Source: Actinomycetes bacterium
Lineage (GTDB): Bacteria > Actinomycetota > Acidimicrobiia > Acidimicrobiales > Palsa-688
Reading direction: 5' to 3'
NCBI GenBank assembly: GCA_021816565.1
Contig: JAKAXN010000127.1
Span: 1 to 10,910, forward strand
Length of the DNA stretch: 10,910 nucleotides
Every line of letters begins with the position of its first letter. Position 1 is the first letter of the stretch. The notes under the pieces were generated by a model. That model was not told where the DNA came from. It made no database searches and was given only the letters and a program-made list of their open reading frames with translations. This document shows positions 6,966-10,910 of the stretch, in pieces. Both the position numbers and the translations under genes were made by a program.

Positions 6966-7556
6966 TCAAGCGGGATCGGCGCTTCCCAGCAGGCCGGCGA
7001 GGGCCCGGAAGGCCCGGCCCCGGTGGGAGAGCCGGTGCTTGTCCTCCGGTGCCATCTCCGCGAAGGTCCGGCCGTCGCCCTCGTCGGGCACGAACACGGG
7101 GTCGTATCCGAAACCGGCCGAGCCGCGAGCAACGCCGATGATGCGACCGTTGACGAAGCCCTCGGCGGCCAACTCCCGCCCGTCCGGCCATGCCGCCAGG
7201 GCCACCGTGCGGAACCGGGCCGTCCGGGGCTCGTCCACTCCGTCGAGGTCGGCGATCAGCTTGGCCACGTTCTGGGCGTAGGTGGCGTTCTCCCCGGCGA
7301 AGCGGGCGGAGCGGACCCCCGGGTCGCCGTCGAGGGCGTCCACCTCGAGGCCCGTGTCGTCGGCGATGGCCGGCATCCCGGTGGCCTCGGCGATGGCCCG
7401 GGCCTTCAGGCGGGCGTTCTCCAGCAGGGTGTCTCCGGTCTCCTCGATCTCCCCCACCCCGTCGGGACGGGGCGACAACTCCACGCCCGAGCCCAGGATG
7501 GCGGCGATCTCGGCGGCCTTGTCCGGGTTGGCGGTGGCCAGGACGAACGCCGTCAC
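6966..7556 (-). CDS. rdgB: RdgB/HAM1-family non-canonical purine NTP pyrophosphatase
   Basis: This 196-residue enzyme hydrolyses ITP, dITP and XTP to monophosphates plus pyrophosphate, keeping deaminated purines out of DNA and RNA in the cytosol. Family motifs are in order: [11 protein letters not shown] (7-17, the (S/T)xNxxK nucleotide-binding motif), ENARLKARA (46-54), [12 protein letters not shown] (64-75, with the catalytic acidic pair Asp66-Asp67), ARFAGENAT (84-92), GFGYDPVF (148-155) and [10 protein letters not shown] (173-182). Length is normal for the family. The GTG at 7556 is chosen because it begins just before the VLATAN strand and overlaps the rph stop as GTGA, indicating translational coupling. 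The M. tuberculosis counterpart is Rv1341, also directly after rphA. Confidence 0.95.
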   Translation of the reverse strand: MTAFVLATANPDKAAEIAAILGSGVELSPRPDGVGEIEETGDTLLENARLKARAIAEATGMPAIADDTGLEVDALDGDPGVRSARFAGENATYAQNVAKLIADLDGVDEPRTARFRTVALAAWPDGRELAAEGFVNGRIIGVARGSAGFGYDPVFVPDEGDGRTFAEMAPEDKHRLSHRGRAFRALAGLLGSADPA

Positions 7557-8293
7557 GAGCGCGGCGGCGGAGGCTCGGCCAGGGCCGCGGCCTGGGCCTG
7601 CAGCAGGGAACCGATCCCGTGCTCGGCCAGGCCCAGCAGCTCGTCGAGCTCGGCCCGGCTGTAGGGAGCCCCCTCGGCGGTGCCCTGCACCTCGACGAAC
7701 TGCCCCGACGCGGTCATCACCACGTTCATGTCCACCTCGGCCCGGCTGTCCTCGCTGTAGGCGAGGTCCAGCATGGGAACGCCTCCGACCACCCCGACCG
7801 ACACCGCAGCGCAGGCCTCCCGGAGGGGATGGGTCCGCAGCCGGCCGATGTTCATGAGCCGGGTGCAGGCGTCGTGCAGCGCCACGTACGCGCCGCAGAT
7901 GCTGGCCGTGCGGGTGCCGCCGTCGGCCTGGAGCACGTCGCAGTCGAGGGTGATCTGCACCTCCCCCATGGCCTCGAGGTCGGTGACGGCCCGCAGGGAG
8001 CGGCCAATCAGGCGCTGGATCTCCTGGGTGCGCCCGGACTGCTTGCCCCGGGCCGCCTCCCGGTCGATGCGCTCCGGCGAGGCGCCCGGGAGCATCGAGT
8101 ACTCGGCGGTCACCCAGCCCCGCCCGGTGTTGCGCATCCAGCGCGGTACCTCCTCGGCCACCGATGCGGTGCACAGCACGTGGGTCCGCCCCATCCGGAG
8201 GAGCACCGACCCGGCGGCGAAGACCGTGTAGTCCCGCAGCAGCTCCACCGGTCGCAGCTCCCTGGGGGCCCGACCGTCGGCCCGGGCGGTCAT
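7553..8293 (-). CDS. rph: Ribonuclease PH
   Basis: This 246-residue protein is a phosphate-dependent 3'-5' exoribonuclease that trims tRNA 3' ends. It forms hexamers of the RNase PH fold in the cytosol. Diagnostic blocks are [13 protein letters not shown] (33-45), [13 protein letters not shown] (59-71), [17 protein letters not shown] (87-103, with the phosphate-binding Arg88), [20 protein letters not shown] (116-135, including the GTR phosphate loop), and [16 protein letters not shown] (176-191, with the active-site acids Asp182 and Asp188). Length is close to the usual 240-260 residues. It starts with an ATG at 8293 that overlaps the upstream phosphodiesterase stop as ATGA, with AGGT and GAGGT sequences just upstream, and it ends in a GTGA overlap with rdgB. 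The short Ala/Pro-rich tail is unremarkable. Confidence 0.96.
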   Translation of the reverse strand: MTARADGRAPRELRPVELLRDYTVFAAGSVLLRMGRTHVLCTASVAEEVPRWMRNTGRGWVTAEYSMLPGASPERIDREAARGKQSGRTQEIQRLIGRSLRAVTDLEAMGEVQITLDCDVLQADGGTRTASICGAYVALHDACTRLMNIGRLRTHPLREACAAVSVGVVGGVPMLDLAYSEDSRAEVDMNVVMTASGQFVEVQGTAEGAPYSRAELDELLGLAEHGIGSLLQAQAAALAEPPPPRS

Positions 8294-9015
8294 ACCTCGT
8301 ACCTGTCGCCGGTGGCGGCCACCGCGACCGGGGCACCGAAAGCGGACTCGGCCTCCGCCTGGGCGGCCCGGCGATCGGTGCGCGGCCACAGATGGGTGAT
8401 GACGAGCCTTCCCACCCCGGCGGCCCGGGCGGTCAGCCCGGCCTGCCGGGCGCTCATGTGAGGCAAGGAGCCCTCCCTGTCGGATAGATAGGTCGCTTCG
8501 CAGAGGGCCAGGTCCAGGCCCTCTCCCAGCTCGGACAGGCCCCAGTCGGGCCCGGAGTCGGCAGAGTAGCCGAGGCTGCGGCCCCCTCCCTCGACGCGTA
8601 CCGCCAGAGTCGGGACCGGATGGTCGGTCCGGGAGAAGAAGAAGCGCAGCTCCCCCACGCCCAGCTCCGTCCCCGGGGAGGTGGCGGTCCAGGCCAGGGC
8701 CCCGCCGGCCGGTGTCCTCAACATCGACACCAGGTCGGCCTCGCAGTAGAGCGGGACCGGTGGGCGGGGGACGACCCACCGGCAGGCCACCGCCAGGTGC
8801 TCCAGATCGGACCAGTGGTCCACGTGCTCGTGGCTGACCACCACCGCGTCGAGCTCCTCGATGGAGACGTGGCGCTGGAGGTTGGCCAGGGTTCCCGGTC
8901 CGGCGTCGAGCCACACGGAGGTACCGCCGCAGCGCAACAGGTACCCCGAGCCGGCGCCGCCCGGCCCCGGGTAGGAGCCGTCGCAACCGAGCACCGTGAC
9001 GGAGAGGCCGCTCAC
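8290..9015 (-). CDS. Metallo-beta-lactamase-fold phosphodiesterase, Rv1339-like (atypical class II cAMP phosphodiesterase)
   Basis: The 241-residue protein has the metallo-beta-lactamase fold. SHEHVDH at 61-67 is the HxHxDH dinuclear metal motif; further ligands are likely His132 (RTDHPV), Asp153 (SADSGP) and His208 (ITHLWP). LCEATYLS (171-178) and [10 protein letters not shown] (206-215) closely resemble, from memory, the same stretches of M. tuberculosis Rv1339. That protein is reported to be an atypical class II phosphodiesterase that degrades cAMP. The gene sits between murI and rph exactly as Rv1339 does. The GTG at 9015 overlaps the murI stop as GTGA, is preceded by GGGAA, and begins right before the first beta strand. 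Hydrolysis of a cyclic or linear phosphodiester is therefore expected; the exact substrate is an inference. A tRNase Z-type activity is the main alternative, given the fold and the adjacent RNase PH. Confidence 0.88.
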   Translation of the reverse strand: MSGLSVTVLGCDGSYPGPGGAGSGYLLRCGGTSVWLDAGPGTLANLQRHVSIEELDAVVVSHEHVDHWSDLEHLAVACRWVVPRPPVPLYCEADLVSMLRTPAGGALAWTATSPGTELGVGELRFFFSRTDHPVPTLAVRVEGGGRSLGYSADSGPDWGLSELGEGLDLALCEATYLSDREGSLPHMSARQAGLTARAAGVGRLVITHLWPRTDRRAAQAEAESAFGAPVAVAATGDRYEV

Positions 9016-9809
9016 CCGGGTTCCCACGCCTCGACGTCGTCTATCTCCGGGCCGAGCAGCCGCCGGCCCAGCTCCCGGAAGGTCGCCACGTCGCCAGAGG
9101 AGATCCACCTGTGGCGCCCCGACGGCGGCCCGACCCTGGCCAGGCCCAGCCTGGCCAGGGTGGCCCGCAGCTCGAAGGCCGTCTCGTCAGCCGAGCTGAC
9201 CAGCACCACGTCACGGCCCACCACGTCGCTGATGGTGCGGGCCAGGAACGGATAGTGGGTGCAGCCCAAAAGGAGGGTGTCCACCTTGGCCTCCCGGACC
9301 GGCGCCAGCAGCCGCTCGGCCAGCACGTACACCTGATCGGAATCGGTCTCGCCCCGCTCCACGAACTCCACGAACCCGGGGCAGGCGGCGCATGTCAGGT
9401 CGATACCACCGCCCGGCCCGGCGGCCTCGAAGGCCCGCTGGTAGGCCCCGGAGGAGATGGTTCCCACCGTGCCGATGACGCCGACCCGGCCGGTGCCGGT
9501 GGCCCGCAGGGCGGAGCGGACTCCGGGTTCTATGACGTTGAGCACCGGCACCCCCGGGTCGGCCACTCCCGCCGCGGCGGCGGTGTTGCAGGCCACCACC
9601 ACCAGCTTGACGTCGTGCTCGGCGACCAGCTTGGCGGTGATCTGACGGGCGAACCCGCTCACCTCCTCCAGCGGGCGGGGGCCGTAGGGGTAGCGACCGG
9701 TGTCACCGATGTAGACCAGGTTCTCGTCGGGCAGCAGGTCGATGACGGCCCGGGCCACCGTGAGGCCGCCGAAGCCGCTGTCGAACATCCCGATGGGCCG
9801 CTCATCCAT
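9012..9809 (-). CDS. murI: Glutamate racemase
   Basis: The 265-residue cytosolic enzyme interconverts L- and D-glutamate and supplies D-Glu for the peptidoglycan stem peptide through a cofactor-free two-cysteine mechanism. [13 protein letters not shown] (6-18) holds the substrate-binding Asp10-Ser11. [12 protein letters not shown] (35-46) is the family's second signature. [10 protein letters not shown] (70-79) contains the catalytic Cys74, and [11 protein letters not shown] (179-189) contains the catalytic Cys183 followed by Thr-His. Length is normal. The ATG at 9809 lies 22 bases after the cysM stop. No strong Shine-Dalgarno is visible; an earlier in-frame ATG at 9872 would add 21 unconserved residues and run into cysM, so it is not preferred. 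The stop overlaps the next gene as GTGA. The M. tuberculosis counterpart is Rv1338, also just before Rv1339. Confidence 0.95.
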   Translation of the reverse strand: MDERPIGMFDSGFGGLTVARAVIDLLPDENLVYIGDTGRYPYGPRPLEEVSGFARQITAKLVAEHDVKLVVVACNTAAAAGVADPGVPVLNVIEPGVRSALRATGTGRVGVIGTVGTISSGAYQRAFEAAGPGGGIDLTCAACPGFVEFVERGETDSDQVYVLAERLLAPVREAKVDTLLLGCTHYPFLARTISDVVGRDVVLVSSADETAFELRATLARLGLARVGPPSGRHRWISSGDVATFRELGRRLLGPEIDDVEAWEPG

Positions 9810-9831
9810 CCGAAGGCCCAGGTTAAAGGGT

Positions 9832-10779
9832 CTAGAAGTAGATGACCTTCTTGGCCCGTTCCGTGACCGCATCGATGTCGTCGGTCCAGGCCCCGGTGGA
9901 GAGGTACTTCCAGCCGCCGTCGCAGACGATGGTGACGATCACGCCCTCCTCGATCTCGCGGGCGCACTTGACCGCCGCGGCCATGATGGCCCCGGAGGAG
10001 ATCCCGGCGAAGATGCCGACGTCCATGAGCTTGCGGGTCCACTCCACGCTCTCGCGGGGCCCGACGACCTTGCTGCGGTCCAGCAGCTCATAGCCGTCGT
10101 TGTCCACGAACACTGGGGGGATGAAGCCCTCGTCGAGGTTCTTGAGCCCGTCGACCATCTCCCCGGCGGGGGGCTGGACGGCCCACACCTGGATGTCGGG
10201 GTTGCGCTCCTTGAGGAAGCGGGCCACCCCCATGAGGGTGCCGGCGGTACCCAGCCCGGCGATGAAATGGGTCACCTCGGGGCAGTCGCGCCAGATCTCG
10301 GGCCCGGTGCCCTCGTAGTGGGCCTTCGGGTTCGAGGGGTTGGCGTACTGGTAGGGGAACCACCAGTCGGGGTGCTCGGCGGCCAGGGCCTGGGCCCGGC
10401 GCATGGCCCCGTTGGAGCCCTCGGTTCCAGGGGAGTCGATGATCTCCGCGCCCCAGGACTCGAGCAGCTGGCGACGCTCCACCGAGACGTTCTCGGGCAG
10501 AACGATCTTGATCGGGTAGCCCTTGACCCGGGCGATCATGGCCAGGGCGATGCCGGTGTTGCCCGACGAGGACTCGAGGATCTGCTGCCCCGGCTCGAGG
10601 CTGCCGTCCTTCTCGGCCTCCTCGATCATGGCCTTGGCTGCCCGGTCCTTGACCGATCCGCCCGGGTTCCAACCCTCCAGCTTGGCCACGATGGCCACCT
10701 TCGGGTTGGGGCTCAGCACGCTGATGTCGACCATCGGCGTGTTGCCCACCAGGTCGAGGACACTCTCGTAGCGGGCCAT
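9832..10779 (-). CDS. cysM: PLP-dependent cysteine synthase, CysM type (CysO-dependent)
   Basis: This 315-residue fold-type II PLP enzyme should make cysteine on the CysO sulfur carrier from an activated serine. PLP Lys44 is in NPGGSVKDR (38-46), the substrate loop is ESSSGNTGIALAM (69-81), and the phosphate loop is GLGTAGT (175-181). ENVSVERRQLLE (96-107), HYEGTGPEIW (154-163) and GWKYLSTGAW (289-298) agree well with M. tuberculosis CysM (Rv1336) as I recall it, more than with CysK. The upstream neighbour is a ThiS-like carrier and its stop shares one base with this ATG (TGATG), which strongly supports the CysO-linked route. One deviation is Lys213 in DGLKNLDEGF, where the M. tuberculosis enzyme has Arg220, which binds O-phosphoserine. 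A plain O-acetylserine-dependent enzyme is the main alternative. Confidence 0.93.
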   Translation of the reverse strand: MARYESVLDLVGNTPMVDISVLSPNPKVAIVAKLEGWNPGGSVKDRAAKAMIEEAEKDGSLEPGQQILESSSGNTGIALAMIARVKGYPIKIVLPENVSVERRQLLESWGAEIIDSPGTEGSNGAMRRAQALAAEHPDWWFPYQYANPSNPKAHYEGTGPEIWRDCPEVTHFIAGLGTAGTLMGVARFLKERNPDIQVWAVQPPAGEMVDGLKNLDEGFIPPVFVDNDGYELLDRSKVVGPRESVEWTRKLMDVGIFAGISSGAIMAAAVKCAREIEEGVIVTIVCDGGWKYLSTGAWTDDIDAVTERAKKVIYF

Positions 10780-10910
10780 CAGACCGCCCCGCCGGCCACC
10801 GCCGGCATCAGCGTCAGCGTGTCGCTGTCGCCGACCTTGGCATCGAGCTTGCCGAGATAGCGGATGTCGTCGTCGTTGAGGAACACGTTGAGGTGGCGGT
10901 GCAGCTCACC
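10779..10910 (-). CDS. cysO: CysO-like ThiS/MoaD-family sulfur carrier protein (N-terminus beyond window)
   Basis: Only the last 43 residues are inside the window. They read as the second half of a beta-grasp carrier: LHRHLNVFLNDDDIRYL, then LDAKVGDSDTLTLMPAVAGG, matching the end of M. tuberculosis CysO (Rv1335), which as I recall ends in PAVAGG. In such carriers the C-terminal Gly-Gly is thiocarboxylated and delivers sulfur to CysM. Here two more residues, Ala-Val, follow the Gly-Gly before the TGA at 10781-10779. The carrier would therefore need trimming before activation, probably by a JAMM-type peptidase such as Mec, whose gene precedes cysO in M. tuberculosis and would lie to the right of this window. 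The stop overlaps the cysM start by one base. Confidence 0.9.
   Translation of the reverse strand, partial: GELHRHLNVFLNDDDIRYLGKLDAKVGDSDTLTLMPAVAGGAV

Noticed and set aside
4859..7141. A 760-residue plus-strand open frame across the GT39-like and flippase-like genes
   Set aside because: Its composition is Gly/Gln/His/Arg-rich with no domain or hydrophobic pattern. It lies antisense to two genes with clear family motifs and is a by-product of high GC content.
9012..9872. Longer murI start at 9872
   Set aside because: It would overlap the end of cysM by about 40 bases and add 21 residues that do not resemble the family; the ATG at 9809 directly precedes the conserved [10 protein letters not shown] block.

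Overview
The window is very GC-rich and its codons almost always end in G or C. Gene content points to a high-GC actinobacterium. The right half carries the order cysO-cysM-murI-phosphodiesterase-rph-rdgB, which matches the Mycobacterium tuberculosis Rv1335-Rv1341 neighbourhood but lacks the rhomboid gene Rv1337. The exported protein built from repeated GYW(L/M)VASDGG-type blades is a style I associate with the class Acidimicrobiia. That class assignment is an inference; the phylum is more secure.

Layout. Positions 1-903 (minus) hold a membrane protein of the lysylphosphatidylglycerol-synthase/flippase-like family, cut by the left edge. Almost touching its start and running the other way is a GT4-type glycosyltransferase (912-2069, plus). 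The rest of the window is on the minus strand. Read from right to left in transcription order it is: 3' end of cysO (10779-10910), cysM (9832-10779), murI (9012-9809), an Rv1339-like metallo-beta-lactamase-fold phosphodiesterase (8290-9015), rph (7553-8293), rdgB (6966-7556), a polytopic GT39-like glycosyltransferase (5273-6817), a second flippase-like membrane protein (3892-5154), and a secreted beta-propeller plus GH25-like lysozyme protein (2098-3801).

How it works together. The first block joins cysteine synthesis from a protein-bound thiocarboxylate (CysO/CysM) to D-glutamate supply for peptidoglycan (MurI), cyclic-nucleotide breakdown, tRNA 3' trimming (RNase PH) and nucleotide-pool cleaning (RdgB). 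cysO/cysM share one base (TGATG). murI, the phosphodiesterase gene, rph and rdgB are linked by three successive 4-base ATGA or GTGA overlaps, so this block looks like one translationally coupled operon. The second block looks devoted to the cell surface: two glycosyltransferases, two flippase-like membrane proteins and one exported wall-hydrolase-like protein. Whether both blocks share a transcript is not visible; the gaps between the surface genes are about 90-150 bases.

I saw no rRNA, tRNA, CRISPR array, insertion sequence or phage gene. There is no convincing new defence or mobile system. The points most worth a second look are the two residues after Gly-Gly in CysO, the compact head-to-head start region at 903-942, the nearly identical propeller blades, and the Lys at the CysM position where the M. 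tuberculosis enzyme has its phosphoserine-binding Arg. No stretch over 300 bases lacks a gene.
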